Assembly: GCF_026262505.1 (NCBI RefSeq) | Contig: NC_067203.1 | Location: 14,706,392-14,770,391, forward strand | Length of the DNA: 64,000 bases | Direction of reading: 5' to 3' | From: Trichomonas vaginalis G3 | Taxonomy: Eukaryota; Parabasalia; Trichomonadida; Trichomonadidae | The notes under the pieces: model-generated | Seen by the model: only the letters and a program-made list of their open reading frames with translations | What the model was told of the DNA's origin: nothing | Databases searched by the model: none | Position numbers and translations under genes: made by a program | Part shown: piece after piece, positions 9,797-22,800 of the stretch | How positions within the stretch are numbered: the first letter of the stretch is position 1 | Layout of the letters: every line of letters starts with the position of its first letter

Positions 9797-10033
9797 CTAT
9801 CTACCTCCTATTTTATTAAGTATTCCTTCAGCTATTCCACCAATTGCGTTACCTGCTTGTGCTCCCATCGCCGGATTACCTGCTTTAGTACCTAATACTC
9901 CACCTATGATAGTTCCTGCCGTTTTCGCTACTGGTGCCAAAAAGTTTGCAACAGGTTTAATAACCTTTTTATAAACCCAACCTGCAGCTTTCTTAATTCC
10001 ATCCCATAATTTTTTAAAGAATCCTGCCGCCAT
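9797..10033 (-). CDS. Amphipathic Gly/Ala-rich peptide, 78 aa (virion-peptide type)
   Basis: A 78-residue protein with N-terminus MAAGFFKKLWDGIKKAAGWV shared with the convergent neighbour 24 bp away. It then has a long Gly/Ala-rich hydrophobic stretch (AGTIIGGVLGTKAGNPAMGA) that could insert in a membrane. The longer protein at 59547-60059 in Maverick 2 has a similar hydrophobic, Gly-rich start. A role in membrane entry or particle assembly is plausible but inferred. Confidence 0.55.
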   Translation of the reverse strand: MAAGFFKKLWDGIKKAAGWVYKKVIKPVANFLAPVAKTAGTIIGGVLGTKAGNPAMGAQAGNAIGGIAEGILNKIGGR

Positions 10034-10099
10034 TTCTGATTTAATATTAATTAAAAAATATATTTCATCACTTATATTCTAATTTTTATTTAATGATAA

Positions 10100-10345
10100 A
10101 TGAAACCGATTTTAAAAATAAATGAAACAGAGGAGGAAGAAATAAATGAAAGTGTAAATGTTCAACAAAAAATAAACGTTGTTAAACCAATTACTGAAAT
10201 AAAAATTTTTTCATCTGTTGAAGAATTTAATGACTATTATGCTAATAATAAAAAATTATTTGAAGAATTGACAACATGTAAATTGAATAAAATGTTTAAA
10301 GTTGATGGATTCAAAATTTCAAAAATAAAAGGGTGGTTAGTTTGA
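10100..10345 (+). CDS. Small acidic conserved element protein, 81 aa
   Basis: Begins at 10100 after TTTTTATTTAATGATAAATG, the promoter-like context of this element. The first 30 residues are acidic; the rest reads SSVEEFNDYYANNKKLFEEL, then LNKMFKVDGFKISKIKG, a pattern I associate with small proteins of virus-like elements whose KxxGxxIxKIKG end looks nucleic-acid binding. A further frame from the ATG at 10378 starts with a coiled coil (LTKRIEEIEERMNQIIDFI) before unrelated sequence, and may be a remnant of the same gene region. It is the last recognisable element 1 gene before host DNA. Confidence 0.5.
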   Translation: MKPILKINETEEEEINESVNVQQKINVVKPITEIKIFSSVEEFNDYYANNKKLFEELTTCKLNKMFKVDGFKISKIKGWLV

Positions 10346-10744
10346 AATCTATTCCTCAATCAAGAATCACCTCATTAATGAAAATAGATGATTTAACAAA
10401 AAGAATAGAAGAGATTGAAGAAAGAATGAATCAAATAATTGATTTCATAAATTCAAATAATCATAGTTTCAATTTCTTTTTACTCGTTTATGAGGTCTTT
10501 GATTATGACTCCGTTGATTCCATTCAGGATTTAAACAATGTTAATTTTTTTTATTTCATCATGTTTGGGCTGAGTGTAAATGTCTTACGTTTACAAAATT
10601 TTTTAAATCTTGATTTATTCAAAAACGTAAGAATAAAAACCGTAAGAATCATACATTTTTTACTTCATATGTTAAAAAAAATGATACAAAATCATTCAAT
10701 ATTGTATGAATTCTTACGTTTACAAAAAAAGTCACACAACCCGT

Positions 10745-11000
10745 CATATATACTACTTTATAACATTCAAGGAAGTTTATCTTAATATCACTTCCATCCA
10801 TGACTAATTTGACAAATTCAAAATTATGAGATATAATTGCAAAACGCATGCAATAATTGTTCACTTTTTTGAATTTCAGGCATTCATCAATAATTTCATG
10901 ATCACCTCCCAATAATGAAAGAACAAGACCGGTTTGTGTAATAGTATAACCCGCATATTCTCTTAAAATGGAATGAATGGTCATATAAATAAACAAAAAA
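10745..11000 (-). pseudogene. Ankyrin-repeat (DUF3447-type) gene fragment
   Basis: The minus strand encodes a short piece typical of the very large trichomonad ankyrin family: LLGGDHEIIDECLKFKKVNN, then YCMRFAIISHNFEFVKLVMDG. It is only about 80 residues; such proteins are usually several hundred. The 3' part is replaced by element-like AT-rich DNA with repeated CTTACGTTTACA words (10,580-10,740), so element 1 probably inserted into or beside it. There is no full-length frame; it is a host-gene relic. Confidence 0.5.
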
Positions 11001-11413
11001 TATCTTGGGGAGAAGAAAGGTGCCCTACGTTGCAACATATTTGCAGCCTATATAATCAATTTATAGATTCAAAGATTATAAATTTTGCTTGCATTCCCCT
11101 AAATTTCAAAAAATTTACCAAAAAATACACATACATCCAGTGTAGGATAATTTCAATCAAAAACAATATAAAATTTTACGAATATGGTGACACCCCCTTT
11201 ATAGTTTTATATAAAACGAGTTTACCGATAAACAACATGAAGAGTTGGATAGCGACGCTGATACATATAAATGAGTACTCAGATCGATTCTAAACGATTA
11301 TGCAGGAACGAATATTTGTTACGATTTAACAATCATTGAAAAATTTTCCTTACTTTTGAACAAAAATGAGTAGAATTTTGTAGATAGCATACACAATATT
11401 TTACAAACAAAAG
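11001..11413. other. Intergenic region, no gene seen
   Basis: About 400 bases of AT-rich DNA between the ankyrin relic and the cyclin gene. The short open frames here have no recognisable composition or start context. Nothing else was recognised. Confidence 0.6.
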
Positions 11414-11905
11414 CTAATTAAATATTGGTAGTTTCGATTTGACGATAAATACTTCTTCGTATTTGTTATACTCGTCTTTCGAAATGACAAGAGAAAACTC
11501 TATTAAGAAAAGAAACTCTAATTCGAGTAAGTTCAACTCGCTAACGGGTACACCGCCGATCACTGCCCAGTCATTGTTCGTAAGACCGCGGTCGGATAAA
11601 AATTTTGACGCTATAAGAATGCTACATAAGCACAGCTTGTGAACATTGAAAGGAGTGATTATTATATGAGGTTGCTTTAATAATAATCGATCGAGTAAAA
11701 TAAATGCTGAGAGGAAGCATGAACGAGACTCCTTAGACTTATTATATAAAAAAATCAAGTAGTCAGCAATCGATATCTTTGGGGGTGATAACATATTGAA
11801 CCTTGTTAAGTAGGGATTTGAGAATAGAAGGAGATTGTTGCGAATAGAAGCCTCTTGGAGTGAAAAGGCAATTGTTTTAAGCATGGCTTCATTATTCAAT
11901 GTCAT
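11414..11905 (-). CDS. Pho80/PCL-like cyclin
   Basis: A 163-residue protein with a single cyclin box of the Pho80 type. The signature runs through ISIADYLIFLYNKSKESRSC, then AFILLDRLL, NVHKLCLCSILIASKFLSD and NNDWAVIGGVPVSELNLLE, and ends with EFLFLIEFSLVISKDEYNKY. Such cyclins activate a cyclin-dependent kinase in nutrient and cell-cycle control. The length fits a minimal Pho80-like cyclin and the frame is whole. The ATG at 11905 is the first in frame; upstream AT-rich DNA contains TCA words but no perfect trichomonad Inr. It is a host gene, on the opposite strand to the dynein 1.9 kb away. Confidence 0.8.
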   Translation of the reverse strand: MTLNNEAMLKTIAFSLQEASIRNNLLLFSNPYLTRFNMLSPPKISIADYLIFLYNKSKESRSCFLSAFILLDRLLLKQPHIIITPFNVHKLCLCSILIASKFLSDRGLTNNDWAVIGGVPVSELNLLELEFLFLIEFSLVISKDEYNKYEEVFIVKSKLPIFN

Positions 11906-13800
11906 TCCTTGATGTCTGATTGAAAAATAAAATATTGAAGAAAAAATGTCACTTTTAGATAATGAATGACCATTCGATCTATCAAATCAATAACTAACTA
12001 TCTCAATTTTCTTCTTACTTAAAATGAAATCATATCTGTTTTTGATGCATAAAAGGTTTAATTAGCCAAAATCTGATTAATCAAATTTGAGAATGTATTC
12101 AAAAACAATTTTTACATCAAAATTGATGAAGGAGGTTAGTTTTGATCCACGAAAGTTGAAAAAATATAAGGAAGATGAATCTGTGCAAATTTTGTCAATC
12201 AATTTTATCTGCTATAAATTTTGTTAGAACTATTTTTTTTTGATGATTATTATGAGGAAAATATGATATAATGAACATTATTTAAATCCGAAATCCATAA
12301 CTTTACAAACATCATAAAATATTTGAGATACCCAAAAAAATTGAATAATGATATGGTCTTGCATAATGATCCCAATTAACTTAATTACCAGGAAAAACCA
12401 AAGAAATGTTATGAAACTTTCTTACGAGGTTATTTTTTCAATGTGTTTATATTACAAAAAAGTTGAAACTTAAAATTGAAAACACTTCCTGACTATTTTG
12501 ATTGCTCTTAGGTACTACAATTTTTTCATGGTGGAAGTAATCGACAAGATTTTTGTAACAAAAATTTCAATTTAAATAAGTGATATTGCTTTAATGGTTG
12601 AATATAAGTGTAATAATTCGATGTTCATTTTTCTACAAAAATTGATCGATTTCTCAATTAATGATCGTGAGCAGACTCATTTCGAAATTTAAAAGGATAA
12701 CATATCTTGCCAGAAAATCAACAAATTATTTTGTCATTCTATTTGTAATAAACCTCTTAAACTTTATTCAAAAATTCAGGTGTCTTCAATTTTTGATGGG
12801 TTCTGAAGTCAATCAAAACTTCATAGTTTTCCAAGTTTTTTATCTGTTGATTAAAACGGAATCAATCAAATTTCGGATTGACACTCACAATTTTTTACTA
12901 TTTTGAGTTTTGGGTCTATTTATTCAGTAATATCCTATATTCAATTTTAATACAGTCAAACAGGAAATCATATTGGGCCGCAAAAATCTATTTTGTAAAA
13001 CATTTTCTTTTTCCATAAATCGATCTTTTTCTATAGACAGTTTAATTTACTTCTCATATCCTCCAAATTGGTGCTTGGTTTTCCACTGTCAACAAGTTTC
13101 TAAACTGTAAAGAAAATTTCTAAATTGACGATTCAGACTAACAAAATATTCCTTTCTCAAAGCCGGCATTATTTATAACATAATGAAAAATAATTTCAAA
13201 TTTACATATTATTGAGTATTGAATTACTTTGCATGACAGCTACTTTCAGCCCACAATACAATAATTCACAGCATATATAGGAATAATTAATTACTAAATG
13301 TTTCGAAATACCATGTCATTTCGAACTGATAAGCTCAATTATAAATTTTTCTCAGCTACATGAATTTTGTTTTCCGTATATATATATTTCGCAAAATGCA
13401 AGTTTCTCCTAATAGATTTAGACATAAATCTCATTTTATTTTAAAATGAATTATGTTTATTGTAATTGTGATTACAACTAAATCAAATACTCAATGGAAT
13501 GAAAAAGATATTCACACCCTGAATGAGAAAGAAATTTGGCCTTTTTTTCAAAGTTTTGAATTTATTGATGTATGCTGATTATAATATTATAACACTTGGG
13601 TAAACAATCAAAATTTCGATAAATCTAGGGTTTATGCAGGTCGGAAATACAACATGATATAGAAATTATGATTGAATTAGCATTTTTGAGCAAATTGGTA
13701 TAATTTTTATTGTTACATTATAACAGGTATAATTATTTCACATGCAATTTTAGCATATCCTAAATGTATCAAGATTTTTTATAAAAAAACGTGTTTTACA
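11906..13800. other. Long intergenic region upstream of dynein
   Basis: About 1.9 kb of AT-rich DNA between divergent cyclin and dynein genes. One 81-codon frame (12661-12906) has no start context or recognisable protein features and is regarded as chance. No RNA gene, repeat family or mobile element was recognised. The region presumably holds both promoters, although a TCAYW Inr close to the dynein ATG is not obvious. Confidence 0.55.
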
Positions 13801-16800
13801 ATGTTCGCGAGAGGGAGATTTCAGCGAGGAAAATCTCGCCTCATTGAAAGAGAAGAGAAAATGAACGAAGAAAAGATTTTAAACAAGAGTCTTAAGAAGA
13901 CTATACCGGAAGAAACCATTAAAACTCCAGTTATTGGTGAATGGAGTTTAAATCCGAAAGTTGAAGCAAAAGATCCTCGACTTATAGAACATCTTACAGC
14001 ACAATCGCAACTTAAACAACCAAGAATTTCATATCCATCTCAAGCGCAGACGCCTGAAACGTATCAGCCTTCACAAAGAGAGAAAGAAAAGCGTAATTTA
14101 GTATCATCAATGAGTTTAAGATCAACACATACATTTAAAATACAAACACCAAATATGAATTCGCCTGCAAAAGTCATGCCAGAACCAAAAATTGATTTTC
14201 CTGAAGGAAAAACAACTACAAATTTGCAAGAAATTCTTCGATCTAAGTTTGTCTCGCCGGCAGAACCACTTCCTCCTTTACAAGATCCAGATTCAATAAC
14301 TGATACCAAATTTTTGCCTCTTGAATACTTCGATGATTTATCATGTGCACAATTTGATATACCTGAATTAATGAAAGATCCTCGAGCTGTATCGAAATTT
14401 ACTGATTTCAATGGACAAACTAAATGGTTACCTTGCAAAGTTATAGATTTTAATGAAGAAACTCAATTATTTACAATACAATGGGAACCAAAAGAAAAAG
14501 GAAAGGTTAAGGAAAAGAAAGTTCCTCGTTTTAACATCAGATTCCTTCGTGAAGATCCTGATAAATTTGAAGAACGTGTAAAAGTCGCTAGACACGCTTG
14601 TACAATTTACGAAGCAACTATTAGGTTTAATACTCGTGTTTCTTTAATGCCAACGAAAGAATTACCAGATTTACCGCAAAATGCAGTTGATGGAATTCTT
14701 AAACGTCTATCAACGGATATTCAAGACAAAGGAAATTCAATTATCGAAGAACAGATCAAACCTGACTTTAAACTGTTAAATAACAAGCTTAATTTTATTA
14801 ATGAAATTAATCATAATCCTTTAGTTCCAAATCGTGAAGAATTCATGTTACTTGAAGAAGAACCACCAAAAGTACCAGAATCTGGTCTCGTTACAACAAT
14901 TTCATCGTTTGCAAAGGCACAACAGTATATCAAAGATAATTTATTATATGGTGATGCAGTTATAATGAACGGATTGTTCTCTATATGGGATATATTCCAA
15001 GTTTCACGTTCAAGAAGCCTTATTCTCGATAATTTCAACAAAGTATTAGCATTAGAAGATTTTATTACTCGCCAATATACATTTCTTGGCTCCCAGTCAG
15101 TTGAAATTCGTACAGCAATAGAGAAACGCCTGAAAGACGTCTTCGCAAAGATAGAAAAACCATTAGATCAGAAAAGTGTCGATGAAAAATCAAAAGACGA
15201 TAAAAATAAAGAAGAAAAACCAAAAATTGACAAACAAGAGATCAATCGACGCAATTCTCTTATGGTTGGTGTAACTCAGCGCATGATGCACACCATGTTA
15301 TTAGATATAACATCGAATACATTAACGAGATATCTTGAATTATTTAAACCAAAAGATGTAACAGATAGAGATTACCATGCTTTGTTCTTTATTGATTTAT
15401 ATTATGCTCCTGACAACAAACTAGAGTTCATGCCAACACCGGAAACATTCCAAGACCAAGTAATGTCATTACTAGCTCAAGTTGAAACAACAATTACCGA
15501 ATTACCTTTATTTACATCGATGAAAGGCGAACCATTAAAGATCAAATTCATTGATTGTTTGGACAGTATCGCTGAAGCCAAATCATCATTGATTGAAATG
15601 TTGAAAGGTTTGTTTTCTCAGTTAAATGAGTTTATTAACAGTTACAGATATCTTGAGAAGTATTTATCATTAGATCCCGATGATTACGCATATGATTTCG
15701 ATCCATCACATACGAGAACACTTGAAGAATACAAAGTACATCTTGATGATTTCAAAGACAGAATTGCTGATCTTAAAAAGAAAATGAAACCATATTATAA
15801 TGCTGGAATTTTCAGAGTAATGACTGCTTCTTTCAAACAAATGACAATTAATCATTTGGAGAATCTCCAGAAGTCTTATTTGTCTTTGATTAACAAGTAC
15901 ATGATACAAACTGTTAATTCATTAAACAACGAGTTTACATCAATCAAAGTTGAACTCCAAAAATCTCCAAATACTCCTGAAGAACTCGCAGAACTAAGAA
16001 AATATTTGAACACAGTTATTGAAAATAAAAAGACAAGACAATATAAAATTGAAAGGATAAAGAATGAATTCCAATTCTTGGAAGACTACAGATTTGAAAC
16101 AAGTGATTCTGATTTCCATTACATTTATAAAGCTTATAATATGCCTGTTGTAACTAACCAAAGAATTGATGAAACAGAGAAAATGATAACAGAAGCAAGA
16201 ATTAAGATGATTAAAGAATTGAAGAATAACCAGAAACAGCTTGAAAACGATGCATTGGCAATATCAGAAACATTAACAACATTCATTGCTAAATACAATG
16301 ATTTAGAATATACATCAGAAGCTGTTGAAAAGATCAATGCAATTTCATTCCAATTGAAACATCTCCAGGAATTGCAACAAACTTACAACAAACATGAAAA
16401 ACTATTCGAATTCGAACCAAATGCTTGCAGAATATTAATCAAGTTAGGTGACGAATTCACACCATTGCATCAGCTATGGAATATTGCTAATGACTGGGTC
16501 ATGAACTATCAAAGTTGGTTGGATACTCCTTTCCATCAAATAAGAGCCGACCAAATAACTTTGTTTGTTAATCACGCGTCAAAACAATTGTCAAAACTAA
16601 AGAAAGAATTGACAAATCAACCTGTCTTATTGACAAGAGTTGTTGCTCCTTTGATACAGCAAATAGAAGGCTTCAAGAAGAGATTACCATTAATCACAAA
16701 ACTCAGACACCAAGGCATCAAAAGACAGCATTGGGACAAGATTTCGCAAATTACTGGTTTCGAAGTCAAACCAACTGTCGAAACATCGTTGAGTACTTTC

Positions 16801-19800
16801 TTGCAGTACAAGTTGGAAGAATGGGATGCACAGATATCAGATATTGCTAATGTTGCTGCCCAAGAATACAACATCGAAGCAGCTCTTGATAAAATGGATG
16901 CTGAACTTAGAACAACACAATTTGTTACTGTTCAATTCAGAAATTCTGGTCATTTCATTTTACAACAAGTTGATGATTTGTTGATGTTGATTGATGACCA
17001 ATTAGTTGCTACGCAATCAATGCTTGCAAGTCCTTTCATAACACAAGTTAAAGATCAAGCGAATGAAAGAATTGCTTTCTTGAGAAAATCTCGTGCAATG
17101 ATTGAAGCATGGATGAAATGCCAAACAGCATGGTTATATCTACAACCAATCTTTGCAGGAACATCTATAGGACAGAAACTAAAAACAGAGGCAAGTTATT
17201 GGGCAATATGCAACACAATTTGGTCTAAAATCATGACAATGGCTCATAACCATCCAAACTTTTACACAATAATGCAAAGAGATGAATTAATGGAACAACT
17301 CGTCGAATGCTCAACAAAACTCGAAAAGGTTGTTTTAGGATTGACACAATTCTTAGAGCAAAAGCGAGTTGCATTTCCAAGATTCTTCTTCATATCAAAC
17401 GATGAATTGGTTTACATTTTGTCACATACAGCTGAATTCGACAAAATCCAGGATTCCATGCCAAAAATCTTCGAATATGTTCATGGATTTAAGAGAACGA
17501 ATGAAAACGCAATCTTAGAAATCAATGATTCTACAGGTGAATCACTTAAACTCGTTCAACAAGTTGATACAATGAACAAAGAAATCGAAGATTGGCTCAA
17601 TTATCTTGATGATGAAATCCATGTAACACTCAAAGATCAAATGAAGGCAGCAATTTCCAATTATTCAAAGAAACCAAGAGAACAGTGGATCTTGGATTAT
17701 CCTGCACAAGTTATTATGGTTGTCAACCAGATCTTGTTCACACAATCAATAACCAATGCACTTAAACAACACAGATTTAAAGGTTTGAATTTAGTTCTTC
17801 CAAAATTCAAAGAAAACTTCCAAACTTTGTCAAAATTTGTAAAAGAAGAACATACACCACAAGAACGCATTTTATTGAGTTCAATACTTACATCAGAAGT
17901 ACATAACAGAGATAAACTTGAAGAACTTATTGATAATGAAATCAATGATGTCGATGCATTCCTTTGGATCCAACAATTGAGATATTATTCAGAAGATGAC
18001 TTGATCATTGTTAAATCATTGAATAACTCATTTGAATACACTTATGAATACGTTGGCAATTCACCACGATTAGTATTAACTCCTTTAACAGATAGATGTT
18101 ACCAAACAATGCTTTCTGCAATGAAAATGTTCTTGGGAGCTTCTCCAATTGGTCCTGCAGGTACAGGAAAAACAGAGACAATCAGAAACCTTGCGAAAGC
18201 ACTTGGAAGACCATGCATTGTCTATAACTGTTCAGAAGAAGTTGGTCCTGAAATCATGTCACAGTTCTTGGCAGGAATTAGTGGGTCAGGTGCTTGGGCA
18301 TGTTTCGATGAATTCAACAGAATTAACATTGAAGTTTTGTCAATTATTGGTCAACAAATCAAGACAATACAAAACGCAATGGCAGCTGTTGATGACACAT
18401 TCCTGTTAGATACAAGAGAAATAACAATCAACAGGAACTTGGGTATAACAATCACATTAAATCCAGGTTATGCAGGTCGTTCTCAACTCCCTGACAACAT
18501 TAAATTGTTGTTTAGAACAATTGTTATGATTGAACCTGATTATCAACACATTTCGGAGATTATTTTGCTTTCTGGAGGCTTTGATGCAGCTAACAAGATT
18601 TCCAAGGAAGTAACAGCTGTTTTCAAACTCGGAAAGCTTATGTTGAACAAATCAAATCAATATGATTGGGGATTGAGACAAATGAAGGCAATTTTAACAA
18701 CAGGAATCAACGAATTGCACAAGAAAGGAGCAGAAACAGAAGAAGATAAAGAAACAATCATTTTAAGAGCTATCAAAGATTGCACATTACCAAGATTACT
18801 TGCTGATGATACCCCTATCTTTAACAATATTTTAAGAGATGTTTTCCCGAACATTAAGGATGAATCAACAGCTCCTGAAGATTTCATCAAGAAAGTTGAA
18901 GGCGCAATGGAAAAGATGAATCTTTCAAAGAACGAGAAACTCATCAACAAGATCTACGAGTTGTATTACATATTACAAGTAAGACATGGCTTGATCTTAG
19001 TTGGTGGAACATTGAGTGGAAAATCAACCTCATGGAAAGTTCTTCAAAAAGCTTTCGAAGATGATCCAAATCCAATTTTAATTGATTGTTTGAATCCGAA
19101 ATCAGTTTCTATTACAGAGATGTATGGTTTATACAATCCAGCAACCTCAGAATGGAAGGATGGTATTGTATCTAGATTATTGAGAAACTGCTGGTTTGCT
19201 GAAAGAAAACAGCCTCATTTAATCATCGCTGATGGTCCAATTGATGCTGTTTGGATTGAATCAATGAATACTTTGTTGGATGATAACAAATTATTGTGTC
19301 TTCCAAACAACGAAAGAATTCCTTTGGATTCAAAAACAAAGATGTTGTTTGAAGTTGATAATTTGATCAATGCAACACCAGCAACTGTTTCTCGTTGTGG
19401 TTTGATTTATTTCGATCAAGTCTCCATCAAATGGCAAGATTTAATTGATGGATGGTGCAACAAACACGACCAGTTTCCAGATGTTATCAAAATAATCAAA
19501 TCACAAGCAGAAATTTACATGAATTCCTATGTCCAATTCATATCAACTGATGTGAAAACAGTTATTAGAATCACTCCTAACATTGCTGTTTCGAACTTTT
19601 TGAAGTTACTCGATTGCTTCATGCCATTGTTATCTAAACCAGCGAAAGATGATATGGATGATGACGATTTACCATCAGGAAACAGAGATAGAATTGATTC
19701 TAACATTTATTATTCACATTTTACAATGTCAACAAGTGAAAGAATTCCTTACATAGAAGTTGACAACAGAGAAATCATCTTTGAGAGAATATTCCAGTTC

Positions 19801-22800
19801 TGCATGACATGGGCTTTCGGAAGTTTCTTGGATGAAGATGGAAGAAATGCTTTCGATCATTTCGTCAGAAACATTGCCGAAACAAACAATTCAAGATGTA
19901 TTTATCCACAACGTGGATCTGTCTTTGATTATTTCGCTGATCTCACGAAATATTCATGGATTCCATGGTTGGATAATGTCACAAACATGAACTTTACTGA
20001 CCAAGAAAACTTAGATCACCAAGTTGTTCCAACAAACGAAATTGCATCAACATTTTTCCTTTCGAGGTTACTTGTTGCGAACTACAAAAACACTTTGATA
20101 CAAGGCCCAGAATCAGGCAAATCTCTGATAATGAATACACTTCAAACAAAGTTCTTCAACAAACAACCTTATATCACAGGTAAATTCGATTGTTCTGCCA
20201 TAACAACTCCGAAGATGTTTATGGATTTCACATCACAATACATGCATAAACAACAAGGAATTTATGGTCCTTTACCTGGCGATAAACTTGTTTTCTTCAT
20301 TGATAATTTGGCATCAATAGAACCTGATGGATTCTTGACACAACCTGCCATTGAACTCATGAGAGAACTTGTGACTTATGGAGGTTGGCATTACACATCA
20401 GAGTTCAGTGAATTAATTGGTTACACTTTGTTAATTTCCACACAAATGAAAGGCAGTGGAAGATATGCAATTTCACCAAGATTTATTCGCAATTTCTTCT
20501 ACATTTACCAGCCGAAATATACCAAACCAACAATCCAATCAATTGTTTTGACAATGTATCAGAAGAACTTGTCCAAATTCATTCAATCAGTTCACGACAT
20601 CACAAAGAATGTTGTTGCATGTGTTACAGAAATTGTTGATCAATGCCATGATCAAATGCTTCCTATTCCTTCCAAACCACATTATAACTTCAATCTGAGA
20701 ACAATCATGAGAATCCTCAAAGGAATATTACTCGTTGGAACAATGAATATCAAGAATGATGTTGATTTCATCAGATTATTCTATCATGAAATGTATAGAG
20801 AAATCTATGATAGATTGAATACAACAGATGATAGAGAATGGTTCAATAAAAACGTTGTTGAATCATGCTTGAAACACTTCAAGATCCAATACAGTGCTAT
20901 CAATGGCCAGAACTTCTTGATGTTCAACAATTTCTCAGATGCGACACAAATTTACAAAGAAGTCAAACAGAAACCAGACCAAGTCTTGGCTTATTGTGCT
21001 TCGATGTTGGAAGAACACAACAGATCAGCAAGCCAACAATTAAACATGACTTTGTTCCACGAAGCTGTTGAACACATTTCAGCTTTATCAAGAGCAACAA
21101 CTTTAGTAAGAGGACATTGTTTACTTGTTGGAATGAAAGGATCTTGGAGAAGATCATTAACAAAATTAATGCTTCATATTGAAAATATCGACCAATTCTC
21201 TATTTCAGTTACAAAAGGATATGGACTTAGTGAATGGCACGAAGACATGAAGAGATTGATCAAGAAATGTTGTACACACGATGAAGTTACAGGATTCATT
21301 ATAACAGATGCACAAATACTGATGAGAGAACAATTAGAAGACTTAGAAAATCTGATGTTATATGGAGAAATTCCTCGTCTTTACGAACGTGATGAATTCG
21401 AGATATTAAAGAGTGAAATTGCTGCAACAGAAGTTGCTGTTGATTGTGATTATCATGAATTAATGAGAAGAAGAGTTTGCAACAACTTACATATCTTTTT
21501 GATTGTTTCTCCATTTGGAAAAGTCTTCCATGACATCATGTTGTCTTTCCAAGTAATAAGAAATGAATGCATTGTTGATTGGATCATTCCATGGTCTGAT
21601 TCAGCTCTTGAAACAATTGCACAAGATTCTTTGGGATCTAACTCTGTTGGTTCTCCTGATGTTGTTCATTCTGTTGTTTCTACTTGTGTCGAAATCCATA
21701 AATGTGTTGAACAAGAAGCAAGAAACTTCATTGAAGAAACAGGACAAGTTGTTTCTATTACTCCCTCTTTGTACTTCTTCTTGTTGAAGATTTTCCATAA
21801 GAAACTCAAAATCAAACAAAGAGAAAATGCTGAGAAAGCAAGAGATTACGAAAATGGTGTCTCCAAGATCAAATTAACTGGACAAATGATTGGTGAAATG
21901 ACAGAAAAACACGACCACGACATTCCTGAATTAGATAGAATGAGTAAAGACATGGAAAAGCTCGTCCAAGAATTAACAATTTCAAAGGATGAAGCTGAGA
22001 AGAGCCGAGAAGTTGTCAAACAACAAAGTTTAGTTGCAGAAAAGAATGCTTCCGAAGCAAACAAAGCAAACAAAATTGCTCAGGAACAACTCAAACTTGC
22101 ACAACCTTTGTTATCTGATGCACAAGCTGCTGTCATGAAACTCGACAAAGATTCTTTGGTTTCTATCAAGAAATTACATGCTCCTTCAACAGGAATGAGA
22201 GATACATTTGATGCAATTTGTATCATGTTCAACAGAAATCCAAAAAAGGTTGATAACCCGTCAACAGGATTACGTGAAGATGACTATTGGCCAGAGACAA
22301 TTGCTTTGCTTAATGATGTTCAATTTGTTAAAAACGTAACTAATTTCAAGGTGGAAAGATTGACTCAAGACCAAATAAACAAATTGAAGAAATATGTTCC
22401 TAAAGAGAAACCGGCGAGAATGGAGAAACTTCGAGCAGCAAATGCATCTTTCCAAGCTGTTGCTGCTTTGTATGAATGGGTTTGTGCTTCATTTGATTAC
22501 TGGCATGTTTACCAAGAAATTTTACCAAAACAAAAGATGGCTGAAGAAGCAGAAAGATTGTTACAAGAAACTAACGCACAATTAACAGAAAGCAGAGATC
22601 ATTTGGAAGAAATCGAAGCCCACTTGAAGGATATGCAGACGAAATTATCTGATACTCAATTGCAAGAGAAAGAACTTACAAATACTGTTAAAGATACAGA
22701 AGCAAGACTTGCAAGAGCAAGAAAATTAGTTTCAGGACTTACAAATGAAAGTACAAGATGGGATGAGAAAGCAACTAAACTTAGAAATGGCGCTAAATTC

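Larger units (their letters stand above)
1..10450. mobile_element. Polinton-like element 1 (right part, left end outside window)
   Basis: A run of closely packed genes on both strands carries the structural set of Polintons and Polinton-like viruses: capsid gene, A32-type packaging ATPase, fibre, KilA-N protein and small amphipathic peptides, plus a primase-polymerase at the window edge. No polymerase B or integrase is visible in the part seen. The right edge is inferred, between about 10,450 and 10,740, because host ankyrin-gene sequence follows; no terminal inverted repeat was recognised. Several genes look whole and about four breaks are seen, so it is a decayed copy of moderate age. Family assignment is by protein resemblance read by eye. 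Confidence 0.75.

Noticed and set aside
10973-11293. 106-codon plus-strand frame near the ankyrin relic
   Set aside because: No domain or promoter context; overlaps the ankyrin relic on the other strand.
12661-12906. 81-codon open frame upstream of dynein
   Set aside because: AT-driven composition, no start context, no recognisable domain; treated as chance.
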